From: Bradyrhizobium sp. 139
Lineage (GTDB): Bacteria > Pseudomonadota > Alphaproteobacteria > Rhizobiales > Xanthobacteraceae
Length of the DNA: 64,000 nt
Assembly (NCBI RefSeq): GCF_023074175.1
Contig: NZ_JADPKS010000006.1
Coordinates: 28,565 to 92,564 of the forward strand
Reading direction: 5' to 3'
This document shows, piece after piece, positions 1-8,675 of the stretch. Position 1 is the first letter of the stretch. The number at the start of each line of letters is the position of its first letter. Below the pieces are notes generated by a model, which had not been told where the DNA came from, made no database searches, and saw only the letters and a program-made list of their open reading frames with translations. The translations under genes were made by a program, and so were the position numbers.

Positions 1-728
1 CCGACGATCTCGAGCGTCTGGTGGCCCTGCACGGCGCCGAGACCATCGCCGCCGTGATCGTCGAGCCGGTGCCGGGCTCGACCGCGGTGCTGCCGCCGCC
101 GAAGGGTTACCTCCAGCGCCTGCGCGAGATCTGCGACAAGCACGGCATTCTCCTGATCTTCGACGAGGTCATCACCGGCTTCGGCCGTCTCGGCACGCCG
201 TTCGCCGCCAACTTCTTCGGCGTCACGCCTGATATGATGACGACAGCCAAGGGCATCACCAACGGCACCATTCCCTGCGGCGCGGTGTTCGCGAGCCGCA
301 AGGTTCATGACGGCCTGATGGTCGGCCCGGAGAACCAGATGGAGCTGTTCCACGGCTACACCTATTCGGCGCATCCGACGGCCTGCGCCGCCGGCATCGC
401 GACGCTCGACATCTACAAGGACGAGGGCCTGCTCACGCGCGGTGCGTCGATCGCCGACTACTGGCGCGATGCGCTGCATTCGCTGAAGGGCCTGCCGAAC
501 GTCGTCGACATCCGCAATTGCGGCCTGATGGGCGCAGTGGAACTGTCGCCGCGTGACGGTACGGTCGGTGCGCGCGGCTACGACGTCATGGTCGATTGCT
601 TCAATCGCGGGCTGTACTTCCGCATGAGCGGCGATTCCTTTGCGCTGTCGCCCCCGCTCATCGTCGAGAAGAGCCACATCGACGATATGGTCTCGATCCT
701 CGGCGACGCCATCAAGCGGGTGGCCTGA
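1..728 (+). CDS. Class III aminotransferase, omega-amino acid--pyruvate type (5' end outside window)
   Basis: PLP-dependent cytosolic transaminase; the open frame runs in from the left edge (codons in phase with nt 3), so only about 241 C-terminal residues of a family usually near 440 are present. Seen: the cofactor-binding segment LIFDEVITGFGR (nt ~160-195), the Schiff-base lysine in TTAKGITNG (Lys codon near nt 250), and the conserved HGYTYSAHPTACAAG segment after it. The HGYTYSAHP pattern and the C-terminus fit omega-amino acid (beta-alanine-type) pyruvate aminotransferases best, but GABA or diamine aminotransferases are alternatives. It lies 70 bp before the D-amino acid dehydrogenase on the same strand, suggesting a joint role in amino-acid or amine breakdown. 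Confidence 0.85.
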   Translation, partial: DDLERLVALHGAETIAAVIVEPVPGSTAVLPPPKGYLQRLREICDKHGILLIFDEVITGFGRLGTPFAANFFGVTPDMMTTAKGITNGTIPCGAVFASRKVHDGLMVGPENQMELFHGYTYSAHPTACAAGIATLDIYKDEGLLTRGASIADYWRDALHSLKGLPNVVDIRNCGLMGAVELSPRDGTVGARGYDVMVDCFNRGLYFRMSGDSFALSPPLIVEKSHIDDMVSILGDAIKRVA

Positions 729-798
729 TAATTGCTCTCGCCGTTGCGAGTTGTTTCCTGGCAGCGGCGAGCGTGATGCCGCGGGAGTTTGACGAAGC

Positions 799-2064
799 GT
801 GAAAGTTTTGATCCTCGGCAGCGGTGTCATCGGTGTCACCTCTGCCTACTACGTTGCGCGTGCCGGCCATGAGGTGACGGTCGTCGACCGTCAGCCCGAG
901 CCGGCGCTGGAGACCTCCTTTGCCAATGCCGGCGAGGTGTCGCCCGGCTATTCCTCGCCCTGGGCCGGTCCCGGCGTGCCGGTGAAGGCGGTCAAATGGT
1001 TGCTGATGAAGTACGGCCCGCTGGTGATCCGGCCGAAGCTCGATCCTGTGATGTGGGTCTGGCTGCTCAAGATGCTGCGCAACTGCACGAGCGCGCGCTA
1101 CGCGGTCAACAAGAGCCGGATGATCCCGATTGCGGAATACAGCCGCGACTGTCTGCGCGACCTGCGCCGCGACATCGGCATTCAATATGACGAGCGCTCG
1201 CAGGGCACGCTCCAGCTGTTCCGCTATCAGGCCCAGCTCGACGGCACGGCTGAAGATATCGCCGTGCTCAAGCAATATGGCGTGCCTTTCGAGGTGCTGA
1301 GCCGCGAAGGCTGCATCGCGGTCGAGCCCGCACTTGCGGGCGTGAAAGAAAAATTCGCCGGCGGACTTCGCTTGCCGCAGGACGAGACCGGCGACTGCCA
1401 CATGTTCACGCAGGCGCTGGCCAAGCATGCCGAAGCGCTCGGCGTACGCTTCCTGTTCAACACCGGCATCGACCGCATCGTCACCGACGGGGCGCGCGTC
1501 AGTGGTGTTGCGACCAGCGCAGGGATGTTGCAGGCGGATGCCTACGTTCTTGCGCTCGGAAGCTGGTCGTCGCGGCTGGTCGCGCCGCTCGGCATCTCGC
1601 TGCCGGTCTACCCCGTGAAGGGCTATTCGATCACGGTGCCGATCAAGGACGCCTCCGGCGCGCCGGAATCCACCGTGATGGACGAGAGCTACAAGGTCGC
1701 GATCACCCGCCTCGGCAATCGCATCCGCGTCGGCGGCACCGCTGAAATCTCCGGCTTCTCGGCCAAGCTCTACGACGCCCGCCGCGCCACGCTCGATCAC
1801 TCCCTGACCGATCTGTTCCCGCGCGGCGGCGATCTCTCCAAGGCGACATTCTGGAGCGGCCTGCGTCCGATGACGCCGGATGGCCCTCCGGTGATCGGTC
1901 CGACGCAGTACGGCAACCTCCACCTCAACACCGGCCATGGCACGCTCGGCTGGACCATGTCCTGCGGCTCCGGCCGCGTGCTCGCGGACATGCTGTCGGG
2001 CAGGAAGCCGGAGGTCGACGTGAGCGCGCTGACGGTGGATCGGTACAATCACCGGTTTGGGTGA
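799..2064 (+). CDS. dadA: D-amino acid dehydrogenase, small-subunit type
   Basis: Predicted FAD-dependent deamination of D-amino acids to 2-oxo acids and ammonia, electrons passing to the respiratory chain; normally attached to the inner membrane. GTG start. The N-terminus [18 protein letters not shown] is a Rossmann dinucleotide-binding motif at residues 3-20, and the C-terminal [16 protein letters not shown] segment is the conserved second FAD contact of the DAO fold. The length (421 aa) is normal for DadA. It follows the aminotransferase by 70 bp and is followed by a long palindromic repeat. Other DAO-family deaminating oxidases are possible, but the conserved termini favour DadA. Confidence 0.88.
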   Translation: MKVLILGSGVIGVTSAYYVARAGHEVTVVDRQPEPALETSFANAGEVSPGYSSPWAGPGVPVKAVKWLLMKYGPLVIRPKLDPVMWVWLLKMLRNCTSARYAVNKSRMIPIAEYSRDCLRDLRRDIGIQYDERSQGTLQLFRYQAQLDGTAEDIAVLKQYGVPFEVLSREGCIAVEPALAGVKEKFAGGLRLPQDETGDCHMFTQALAKHAEALGVRFLFNTGIDRIVTDGARVSGVATSAGMLQADAYVLALGSWSSRLVAPLGISLPVYPVKGYSITVPIKDASGAPESTVMDESYKVAITRLGNRIRVGGTAEISGFSAKLYDARRATLDHSLTDLFPRGGDLSKATFWSGLRPMTPDGPPVIGPTQYGNLHLNTGHGTLGWTMSCGSGRVLADMLSGRKPEVDVSALTVDRYNHRFG

Positions 2065-2088
2065 GGCTCTCTCCGCTCCGCTAGTCCA

Positions 2089-2237
2089 TCCCGTCACCCT
2101 GAGGCGTGAGCTGCGCGGCGCAACGCGCCGTGCGGCGAGCCTCGAAGGGGCGGCCCGGCTCTATCGGGGCCGCGCATCCTTCGAGGCTCTCCATGTGGCG
2201 CGTTGCGCCGCACGGCTCGCGCCTCAGGATGACGGGA
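2089..2237. repeat. Long imperfect palindrome, bradyrhizobial-type intergenic repeat
   Basis: Two arms of about 60 nt face each other: the left begins CCCGTCACCCTGAGGCG and ends CGAGCCTCGAAGG, and the right reads as its near-perfect reverse complement, ending CGCCTCAGGATGACGGGA. The roughly 30-nt centre contains a second small GC hairpin (GCGGCCC / GGGGCCGC). It sits between the dadA stop and the stop of the convergent regulator gene, so it could also end transcription from both sides. From general knowledge it resembles palindromic elements dispersed between genes in Bradyrhizobium; copy number cannot be judged here. Confidence 0.8.
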
Positions 2238-2266
2238 CTGAGAGCGCTCTGGGAGGGAGGAGAGAG

Positions 2267-2929
2267 CTACCCCGCCCCCGTCACGCAATTCACCCACAGC
2301 ACCACGGCCTTCGCATCCTGCGCCGGATTGGAAAACCGGTGCGGCCGCCGGCTCGCGAAGCGAAAGCTGTCGCCCGTCTTCAGCGACCATGTCTGGCTGT
2401 CCACCGTCAGCATCATCTCGCCTTCGAGCACAAGGCCCGCTTCCTCGCCGTCATGGGTGTAGAGCTCGTCGCCGGTCGAGCCGCCGGGCTCGAGATGCAC
2501 CAGGAACAGATTGAGTCGATTCTCCGCGCTTGCCGGACTCAGCAACTGCTTCGACACCCCGGTGCGCCAGAGCTTCAGCTCGGGCCGCTCAAGCCCGCGC
2601 GTCACCACATGATCGGAGACGCCGTCGGCACTTGGGCTCGCGCCGAACAGTGCGGCAATGCCGACGCCGAGCACGTCGGCGAGCGTCGCCAGCACGCGCA
2701 GCGACGGCGACGACAGGCCGCGCTCGATCTGGCTGAGAAAGCCAATCGAAAGATCCGCGCGCGCTGCGACCGTCTCCAGCGAGAATCGCCTGACGCGCCG
2801 GAGGTCGCGGATGCGGCGGCCGACCGCAATGACCATCGCGGGCTCGGCCGGCTTGGTGATAGCCTTCGCTCTCACCTTCTTTGCCGGCTTTGCGGCGGCC
2901 GGTTTGCGCATTCTCTTGCCACCGCTCAC
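2267..2929 (-). CDS. XRE-family regulator with C-terminal cupin domain
   Basis: Two-domain DNA-binding protein of the PuuR/SutR type. A Lys/Ala-rich N-terminal tail (residues 1-30) precedes an XRE helix-turn-helix (about 35-90, IGFLSQIERGLSSPSLRVLATLADVL) and a cupin-2 ligand-binding barrel (about 140-215, including HDGEEAGLVLEGEMML and RFASRRPHRFSNP). GTG start; an in-frame ATG six codons in is an alternative. It is divergent from the amino acid ABC transporter operon, with a clear inverted repeat in the shared upstream region, so it probably controls that operon and itself. The ligand is unknown; relatives sense amines, amino acids or their derivatives. Confidence 0.88.
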   Translation of the reverse strand: MSGGKRMRKPAAAKPAKKVRAKAITKPAEPAMVIAVGRRIRDLRRVRRFSLETVAARADLSIGFLSQIERGLSSPSLRVLATLADVLGVGIAALFGASPSADGVSDHVVTRGLERPELKLWRTGVSKQLLSPASAENRLNLFLVHLEPGGSTGDELYTHDGEEAGLVLEGEMMLTVDSQTWSLKTGDSFRFASRRPHRFSNPAQDAKAVVLWVNCVTGAG

Positions 2930-2990
2930 GTCAAACCGCTTCCTTCATCTGCATGAAAACTGCTTGCGTCGCTCGTGAAAGTATGACCAA

Positions 2991-3010
2991 ATTTTCATAT
3001 TGGTGAAAAT
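2991..3010. promoter_or_regulatory. Candidate operator ATTTTCA-N6-TGAAAAT between regulator and ABC operon
   Basis: A perfect 7-bp inverted repeat separated by 6 bp lies 61 bp upstream of the regulator GTG and 81 bp upstream of the ABC binding-protein ATG. Additional TGAAAA/TGAAAG half-sites are seen at about 2953-2980. The position and symmetry fit a site for the dimeric XRE-cupin regulator encoded next door; binding itself is inferred. Confidence 0.5.
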
Positions 3011-3091
3011 AGGCCGAAACGGCTCGGCCCGCAATGTCTGCGATCACGACATCTGCGAGCGCCGCATCGGCCGGACCCAAAGGGGGATGCG

Positions 3092-3850
3092 ATGAAGCGT
3101 TTTGTCCAGGCCGCGGTCGCGGCGCTCGCACTAGCCGCAATCGTGCCGGCTTCGGCGCAGCAGGTGCTGAAGGTCGGCTCGACGCCAACCGGCATTCCCT
3201 TCACCTTCCTCGACACCAAGACCAACACCATCCAGGGCATCATGGTCGATCTCGTCACCGAAATCGGCAAGGATGCCGGGTTCAACGTGCAGATCGAGCC
3301 GATGCAGTTCTCCGCGCTGATTCCGTCGCTGACCTCGAGCAAGATCGACATCATCGCGGCCGCGATGTTCATCACGGCACCGCGGAAGGAAGTCGTCGAT
3401 TTCTCCGACCCGATCTACACCTATGGTGAAGGCCTGGTGGTGCCGAAGAGCGACACCAAGACCTATGTCACCCAGGACGATCTGAAAGGTGAGACGGTGG
3501 GCGCCCAGGTCGGCACCGCCTTCGTCGACGCGCTGAAGAAGTCCGGCCTGTTCGCCGACGTCAAGGCCTACGACACCATCCCTGACATCCTGCGCGACGT
3601 GAACACCGGCCGCCTCAAGGCCGGCTACGCCGACTATCCGATCCTGGCCTACAATCTGAAGCAGGGCGGCTTCCCCGAGGTGCGTCTCGTCGACGGCTAC
3701 AAGCCGGTCACCGTCGGTTCGGTCGGCATCGGCGTGCGCAAGGGCGAGAGCGCGCTGCTCGGCAAGATCAATGCCTCGCTCGCGAAGCTTAAGGCCAACG
3801 GCACCATCGACAAGATCCTCGATAAATGGGGCCTGAAGGCGCAAGGCTGA
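3092..3850 (+). CDS. Amino acid ABC transporter, periplasmic substrate-binding protein
   Basis: Solute-binding protein family 3 (polar amino acid type), 252 aa. The N-terminal signal peptide (KRFVQAAVAALALAAIVPASAQQ) has an AxA-type cleavage site. The mature part has the two-lobed family pattern, e.g. GIPFTFLD, GIMVDLVTEIGKDAGF, MFITAPRKEVVDFSDPIY and GAQVGTAF. An AGGGGGA-like ribosome site sits 4-5 nt before the ATG. It is the first gene of an operon with permease (25-nt gap) and ATPase; the XRE-cupin gene is divergent. Substrate not determinable; neighbours suggest an amine-related amino acid or D-amino acid. Confidence 0.9.
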   Translation: MKRFVQAAVAALALAAIVPASAQQVLKVGSTPTGIPFTFLDTKTNTIQGIMVDLVTEIGKDAGFNVQIEPMQFSALIPSLTSSKIDIIAAAMFITAPRKEVVDFSDPIYTYGEGLVVPKSDTKTYVTQDDLKGETVGAQVGTAFVDALKKSGLFADVKAYDTIPDILRDVNTGRLKAGYADYPILAYNLKQGGFPEVRLVDGYKPVTVGSVGIGVRKGESALLGKINASLAKLKANGTIDKILDKWGLKAQG

Positions 3851-3874
3851 TAGAGGCTCATTGAAGGCTAGTCG

Positions 3875-4528
3875 ATGAAAGGCTTCTGGCACGACGCCGC
3901 CGAGTTCTTCCCGATCCTGATGAGCGGCGTCGCGCTGACGATCGTCGTCACCATCGGTTCGCTGCTGCTCTCGACGGTGCTGGGCCTGATCTGGGCGATG
4001 ATGCGGGTCTCCGGCATCCGCGTCCTGTCGATGCTCAGCGCCAGCCTAATCAACGTGATCCGCGGCATCCCGATCATCGTGCTGCTGTTCTATCTTTACT
4101 TCGTGATGCCGGATCTCGGCGTCACGCTGTCGGCCTTGCAGGCCGCGATCCTCGGGCTCGGCATCGCCTACTCGGCCTACCAGGCGGAAAACTTCCGTGC
4201 GGGCATCGAGGCGATCGACAAGGGCCAGATCGAGGCGGCGCAGTCGATCGGCATGGGCTGGTGGCTGACCATGCGGCGCGTGGTGCTGCCGCAGGCGGTG
4301 CGGATCGTGCTGCCGCCCTACGGCAATGTCATGATCATGATGCTGAAGGATTCCTCGCAAGCCTCCACCATCACCGTCGCCGAGCTTGCGTTGCAAGGCA
4401 AGCTGATCGCCTCCTCGACCTTCAAGAACACCAACGTGTTCACGCTGGTGGCGCTGATGTATCTCACCATGAGCATCCCGCTGATCCTGCTGGTCCGTCA
4501 TTTTGAGAAGCGGGCCGGCAAGCGATGA
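3875..4528 (+). CDS. Amino acid ABC transporter, permease
   Basis: Inner-membrane permease of the HisM/GlnP type, 217 aa, about five membrane helices. The EAA loop that docks the ATPase is visible as [29 protein letters not shown] near residues 115-145, and the family signature [19 protein letters not shown] near 55-75. A single permease implies a homodimer. The stop overlaps the ATPase start by 4 nt (ATGA), typical of translational coupling. Confidence 0.92.
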   Translation: MKGFWHDAAEFFPILMSGVALTIVVTIGSLLLSTVLGLIWAMMRVSGIRVLSMLSASLINVIRGIPIIVLLFYLYFVMPDLGVTLSALQAAILGLGIAYSAYQAENFRAGIEAIDKGQIEAAQSIGMGWWLTMRRVVLPQAVRIVLPPYGNVMIMMLKDSSQASTITVAELALQGKLIASSTFKNTNVFTLVALMYLTMSIPLILLVRHFEKRAGKR

Positions 4529-5256
4529 TCGAGCTCAGCGACGTCCATAAGAGCTTTGGCAAGGTCGAGGTGCTCAAGGGCATCACGGCGTCGGTGCAGA
4601 AGGGCGAGGTGGTCTGCATCATCGGCCCATCCGGCTCGGGCAAGTCGACGATCCTGCGCTGCATCAACGGGCTTGAAAGCTACGACCGCGGCGAGATCAG
4701 CGTCGAGGGATTGAAGGTCGACCGCGACGCGTCTTCGATTGTGAAAGTCCGCACCCAGGTCTCGATGGTGTTCCAGCGCTTTAACCTGTTCCCCCACCGC
4801 ACCGCGCTCGAAAACGTCATCGAGGGGCCGCTCTACGTCAAGAGAGAATCTCACGCCCAGGCGTTCGAGCGGGGCCGTGCGCTGCTTGCCCGAGTCGGGC
4901 TCGCCGAGAAAGCCGACGTGCATCCGCCGCAGCTCTCTGGTGGCCAGCAGCAGCGCGTCGCGATCGCACGCGCTCTCGCCATGCAGCCGAAGGCGATTTT
5001 GTTTGACGAACCGACCTCAGCGCTCGATCCCGAACTCGTCGGCGACGTCCTTGGAGTGATGCGCAAGCTCGCCGACGACGGCATGACCATGGTCGTCGTC
5101 ACCCACGAGATGGGTTTTGCCCGCGACGTCGCCGACCGCGTGCTGTTCATCGACGGCGGCGTCATCGTCGAGCAGGGGGCCGCGAAGGCGCTGCTCAATC
5201 AACCCCAGCATCCGCGCACGCAGGACTTTTTGCGGCGTGTGCTGCATCCGCTCTGA
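4525..5256 (+). CDS. Amino acid ABC transporter, ATP-binding protein
   Basis: GlnQ/HisP-type ATPase, 243 aa, energising uptake. Walker [10 protein letters not shown] (residues ~35-43), Q-loop [10 protein letters not shown], signature [15 protein letters not shown] (~137-150), Walker [14 protein letters not shown] and the switch histidine in [10 protein letters not shown] are all intact. It overlaps the permease by 4 nt and is followed 12 nt later by the FAD oxidoreductase, which is probably cotranscribed. Confidence 0.93.
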   Translation: MIELSDVHKSFGKVEVLKGITASVQKGEVVCIIGPSGSGKSTILRCINGLESYDRGEISVEGLKVDRDASSIVKVRTQVSMVFQRFNLFPHRTALENVIEGPLYVKRESHAQAFERGRALLARVGLAEKADVHPPQLSGGQQQRVAIARALAMQPKAILFDEPTSALDPELVGDVLGVMRKLADDGMTMVVVTHEMGFARDVADRVLFIDGGVIVEQGAAKALLNQPQHPRTQDFLRRVLHPL

Positions 5257-5268
5257 CCGGTCTATGCC

Positions 5269-6555
5269 ATGACTACGCGCCTGCCTCTGCCGCCCTCGCT
5301 CTATGCCGACACCGCCGTCGCGCCGGTCGCGACGCCGCCGCTCGACGCAGACAAGACCGTCTCCGTCGCGATTGTCGGCGGCGGCTACACCGGCCTGTCC
5401 ACCGCGTTGCATTTGGCGGAGCAGGGTGTTGAGGCACTGGTGCTGGAAGCGCAGGAGCCCGGCTGGGGCGCGTCTGGCAACAATGGTGGCCACACCAATC
5501 CAGGCTTGAAGCACGATCCCGATCAGATCGAGGCCGATTTCGGCACTGATCTCGGCCGCCGCATGATCGACTTCTCCTACGGCACCACGAATTTCACGCA
5601 CGACCTGATTCGCCGTTACCAAATCCCCTGCGAGGCACGGCAGAACGGTACGCTGCGGGCGGCCTATAACGAGGCGAGCGCCGCCGCGATCGAGAAGACC
5701 GCGCAGCAATGCATTCGCCGCGGCATGCCGGTGACGTACCTGAATCGCAAGCAATTGCGCGAGATGACCGGCACGGATCGCTATATCGGCGCCATGTTGG
5801 ACACCCGCGGCGGCGATCTGCATCCCCTCAGCTACGCCCGCGGTCTCGCGCGCGCCGCGATCTCGGCCGGTGCGAAGGTCTACGGTGAGACGCCGGCGCT
5901 ATCGCTTCGCCGTAAGGGCACGCGCTGGCGCATCGAAACGCCGCGCGCGGTGGTGCATGCGGAAAAAGTGCTGCTCGCGACCAACGGCTTCACCGACGAT
6001 CTCTGGCCGGCGCTCCGCCGCACCATCGTGCCGGTGTTCTCGTCGATTGCCGCCACCGCGCCGCTCTCCGACGCGGTCGCCCGTTCGATCATGCCGACGC
6101 GGCCGGTGCTCTACGAAAGCGGCCACATCACCGTCTATTACCGCATCGATCAGCACAATCGTCTGCTGATGGGCGGTCGTGGCCCGATGCGCTGGATCAA
6201 GTCGCCGTCCGACGTCGCTTATCTCATCCGCTATGCCGAGCGGCTGTGGCCGCAGCTTGCAGGCGTCGCCTGGACCCATGGCTGGAACAGCCGGCTCGCC
6301 ATCACCAAGGACCATTATCCGCATGTGCACGAGCCCGCGGAAAACATCCTGATCTCGCTCGGCTGCAACGGCCGCGGCGTCGCACTCTCGACCGCGATGG
6401 GCGCCCAGCTCGCCCGCCGCCTGATCGGCGGCGCCAAGGCCGAGATCGACATGCCCGTCACCGGCATCAAGCCGATCCCGATGCATGCGTTCTGGCCGGT
6501 GGGTGTGACGACCGCCGTGATCGCGGGCCGGGTGCGGGACCGGCTGGGGATCTAA
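5269..6555 (+). CDS. FAD-dependent amine/amino acid oxidoreductase, PuuB/OrdL-like
   Basis: DAO-fold flavoenzyme, 428 aa, predicted to oxidise an amine or amino acid amino group. The FAD-binding motif VAIVGGGYTGLSTALHLAE lies at residues ~37-55, followed by the family motif EPGWGASGNNGGHTNPG (~63-79). The C-terminal ISLGCNGRGVALSTAMG is the second FAD-contact segment. The overall pattern is that of gamma-glutamylputrescine oxidase-like enzymes. It lies 12 nt after the ATPase of the amino acid transporter, so the transported compound is its likely substrate or precursor. A nearby PuuR-like regulator and a gamma-glutamyltransferase-like gene are consistent with a gamma-glutamylated amine route, but a Puu-type glutamine-synthetase-like ligase is not in the window. 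Confidence 0.83.
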   Translation: MTTRLPLPPSLYADTAVAPVATPPLDADKTVSVAIVGGGYTGLSTALHLAEQGVEALVLEAQEPGWGASGNNGGHTNPGLKHDPDQIEADFGTDLGRRMIDFSYGTTNFTHDLIRRYQIPCEARQNGTLRAAYNEASAAAIEKTAQQCIRRGMPVTYLNRKQLREMTGTDRYIGAMLDTRGGDLHPLSYARGLARAAISAGAKVYGETPALSLRRKGTRWRIETPRAVVHAEKVLLATNGFTDDLWPALRRTIVPVFSSIAATAPLSDAVARSIMPTRPVLYESGHITVYYRIDQHNRLLMGGRGPMRWIKSPSDVAYLIRYAERLWPQLAGVAWTHGWNSRLAITKDHYPHVHEPAENILISLGCNGRGVALSTAMGAQLARRLIGGAKAEIDMPVTGIKPIPMHAFWPVGVTTAVIAGRVRDRLGI

Positions 6556-6562
6556 AAGCGTT

Positions 6563-6587
6563 GCGCCGCTCTTTTGAAGAACGGCGC
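6563..6587. terminator. Hairpin between convergent genes, candidate bidirectional terminator
   Basis: GCGCCGCTCTT and AAGAACGGCGC pair with one mismatch across a 3-nt TTG loop. It lies 8 nt after the oxidoreductase stop and 18 nt beyond the stop of the opposing small gene. The A/T at the top of the stem rather than a U-tail makes it imperfect as a classical rho-independent terminator. Confidence 0.55.
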
Positions 6588-6604
6588 CAGATCGTTGCCG
6601 AGAT

Positions 6605-6817
6605 TTAGCAGCGGCCTTGCTTCCACAGGCCGGGCGGGCAGCCCATGCCGCGCCAGCCGACCTTGCGGCCGTGGTACCATCCCGGCGGCGTGCCATGGCG
6701 ATGATGGCCCATCGCATGGCCATGACCGTGCCCGTGTCCGCCCCTGGCGAGAGCAGGGTTGGCAAGCGTGAAGCCGGCCGCAATGATCAGCGACGCGGCG
6801 AGGGCGAGTTTCTTCAT
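6605..6817 (-). CDS. Small exported His/Gly-rich protein of unknown function
   Basis: A 70-aa protein beginning MKKLALAASLIIAAG, a clear Sec signal peptide with a cleavage site near ANPALA. The mature part starts with a His/Gly-rich stretch (GGHGHGHGHAMGHHRH) and ends PPGLWKQGRC with two cysteines. The second of two adjacent ATGs is chosen because GGAGG lies 5 nt upstream of it; the first is only 2 nt away. The His-rich mature end could bind metal ions (inference); no family is recognised. It is convergent with the oxidoreductase and parallel to the gamma-glutamyltransferase gene upstream of it. Confidence 0.7.
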   Translation of the reverse strand: MKKLALAASLIIAAGFTLANPALARGGHGHGHGHAMGHHRHGTPPGWYHGRKVGWRGMGCPPGLWKQGRC

Positions 6818-6914
6818 CATGTCCTCCATGAGGGCGAGCGCACTTGTCCGGTCAATGAATGGACTGCGCGCACGTAAGTTCCGTGCAAATGTGAATGTGG
6901 AGGAGTCGCGGCGT

Positions 6915-8504
6915 TCAGCGTTCCGCCACCGCATCGGCCCAGGGCTGGAAGATCTCGACCGCACCGGAGTTCGTGTCGCCTTCGCGCATCACCACGCTCG
7001 GGCAGGCGAACTTCTGCGGCAAGGACTGCACCCGGCTCTCCTCATAGTCGAAGCGCTCTGCCAGCGTCTTGCGTATTTCCGCCGGCAGTCTGACATCGCC
7101 GATCACGATCTCGCCTTCGCTGGCGTCGATGCGCGGCTGGTGGATGGCAGTATCGAGATCCATGCCAAAATCCATTGCGAAAGACACGAGCTGCATCACA
7201 GACGGCAGGATGCGGCGACCGCCGGAGGCGCCGACCGCGAGACGCTTGCGGTCCCTGGTCTCGGCAATGACGGGCGTGTAGTTGGTGAGGCAGCGCTTGC
7301 CGGGGGCGAGCGAGTTGGTGGTGCCCGGCGTCGGATCGAACCACATGATGCCGTTGTTCATGGCGATGCCGGTGTTCGGCGTCACATATTTCGAGCCGAA
7401 GGATGACAGCAGCGTCTGCGTGACCGCTGCGATGTTGCCGTGGCGGTCGACCACGGAGAAATGCGTGGTGCAGGCGGGCGCCAGATATTCGGCGCCGAGC
7501 GAGCGCTTGCCGTCGGCATCGCCCATATCCTTGAGCCGCTCGCGATAGGCCGATTGCAGTGCGAGCGCATATTCGGCATAGGCGGCTGCGTCGGGCGTGG
7601 CTGTCGGCTGCAAATTTTGCTGCAGCAAACGCAGCGCGTGCGCCATTGTCGGTCCGGCCGTGAGCTCGGGTGTGGCAAACACCTTGCCGCCGCGATAGGG
7701 GATCGCCAGCGGCTCGCGCAGGTGCGCTCGGAACGCGGCGAGATCCTCCACCGACAGCGAGCCGCCGTCGGCCTTGATGTCGGACGCGATGCTCTTGGCG
7801 AGATCGCCCTGGTAGAAATCGCGCGGACCGGCAGCGGCCAGATGCGACAACGTTGCCTGCAAGGTGGCCAGCGGCAGCCGCGTCTCGGCCTTGATGCCCC
7901 ACGGCGCGCTCGGCGGCAGGCCATCCTTCAGGAACATTGCCGCGCTCGCGGGATAGCGCCGAAGGTCGGCCGCCGAGGCCGTGATCATCAGCGTGGTCCA
8001 CCAATCGACCAGCATGCCTTCGCCGGCGAGTGCGGCGGCCGGCGCGACAAGATCCTTCCACGGCAGCCTGGCGTGGCGGCGATGTGCCTCCTCCATGCCG
8101 GCGACGACGCCGGGCACGGCGATCGAACCCGGGCCATGGATGTTGCGATCGTCCTTTACCCGCTGCCAGGGAAAGAGATCGGAGGCCGCACCTGCGCCGC
8201 TGAGCGGATAGTCGGCGACGCGCAGGCTCTGCGGCCCGCACATGCCGTAGTCGATCACCTCGTAGCGATTTTCCTTGGCGCGGTACAGCACCATCGCGCC
8301 GCCGCCGCCGATGCCGCTGTTCCAAGGCTCCAGCACGTTCAGCGCGAAGGTGGTCGCGACGATCGCGTCCACGCAGTCGCCACCCGCCGCCAGCACTTGC
8401 GCTCCCATTTCGGCCGCCCGCCGCGATTGCGAGGCGACGATGCCGCCCTTGGATTTGATGGCGGTTTTCCGGACGGCTTGGGCGAGGCTGAACTGATGAG
8501 GCAT
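6915..8504 (-). CDS. Gamma-glutamyltransferase family protein (Ntn hydrolase)
   Basis: A 529-aa proenzyme-type protein. Family landmarks: GGDCVDAIVATTFALNVLEP and GIGGGGAMVLY near residues 41-73. The autoprocessing site precedes the Thr-Thr-His of CTTHFSVVD, making Thr346 the expected nucleophile of the small subunit. The glycine-rich segment is modified to GASGGRRILPSV. No signal peptide is apparent (start MPHQFSLAQ), so it may act in the cytoplasm, unlike classical periplasmic Ggt. It may hydrolyse or transfer gamma-glutamyl groups, or be an acylase-like relative. An unusual 15-bp tandem repeat lies directly upstream. Confidence 0.85.
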   Translation of the reverse strand: MPHQFSLAQAVRKTAIKSKGGIVASQSRRAAEMGAQVLAAGGDCVDAIVATTFALNVLEPWNSGIGGGGAMVLYRAKENRYEVIDYGMCGPQSLRVADYPLSGAGAASDLFPWQRVKDDRNIHGPGSIAVPGVVAGMEEAHRRHARLPWKDLVAPAAALAGEGMLVDWWTTLMITASAADLRRYPASAAMFLKDGLPPSAPWGIKAETRLPLATLQATLSHLAAAGPRDFYQGDLAKSIASDIKADGGSLSVEDLAAFRAHLREPLAIPYRGGKVFATPELTAGPTMAHALRLLQQNLQPTATPDAAAYAEYALALQSAYRERLKDMGDADGKRSLGAEYLAPACTTHFSVVDRHGNIAAVTQTLLSSFGSKYVTPNTGIAMNNGIMWFDPTPGTTNSLAPGKRCLTNYTPVIAETRDRKRLAVGASGGRRILPSVMQLVSFAMDFGMDLDTAIHQPRIDASEGEIVIGDVRLPAEIRKTLAERFDYEESRVQSLPQKFACPSVVMREGDTNSGAVEIFQPWADAVAER

Positions 8505-8527
8505 GATGTCGTCTTGTGTGCGGTTTT

Positions 8528-8587
8528 CGGTTGTCTTGGCTTCGGTTGTCTTGGATTTGGTTGTCTTGGATTGGTTGTCTTGGCTTC
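8528..8587. repeat. Short tandem repeat, four ~15-bp units
   Basis: The core GGTTGTCTTGG occurs at 8529, 8544, 8559 and 8573, i.e. at 15-, 15- and 14-bp intervals, with CTT/ATT between units. The array starts 24 bp before the gamma-glutamyltransferase start and ends about 90 bp before the divergent enoyl-CoA hydratase start. Copy-number slippage could change promoter spacing for either gene. Confidence 0.85.
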
Positions 8588-8675
8588 GTTGCGCCGACTT
8601 TGAAGCTCCGCATTGGCGGAGCGCACGGACAATGGCACATTGCCGCCAACGAAAACATCGAAAGAGAGACGCGAC

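Noticed and set aside
712..2097. Long open frame on the minus strand opposite dadA
   Set aside because: Antisense to a well-supported gene, with Arg/His/Gly-rich low-complexity composition typical of GC-rich shadow frames.
8528..8587. CRISPR-like array
   Set aside because: Units of 15 bp with almost no spacers; a simple tandem repeat, not direct repeats separated by unique spacers.
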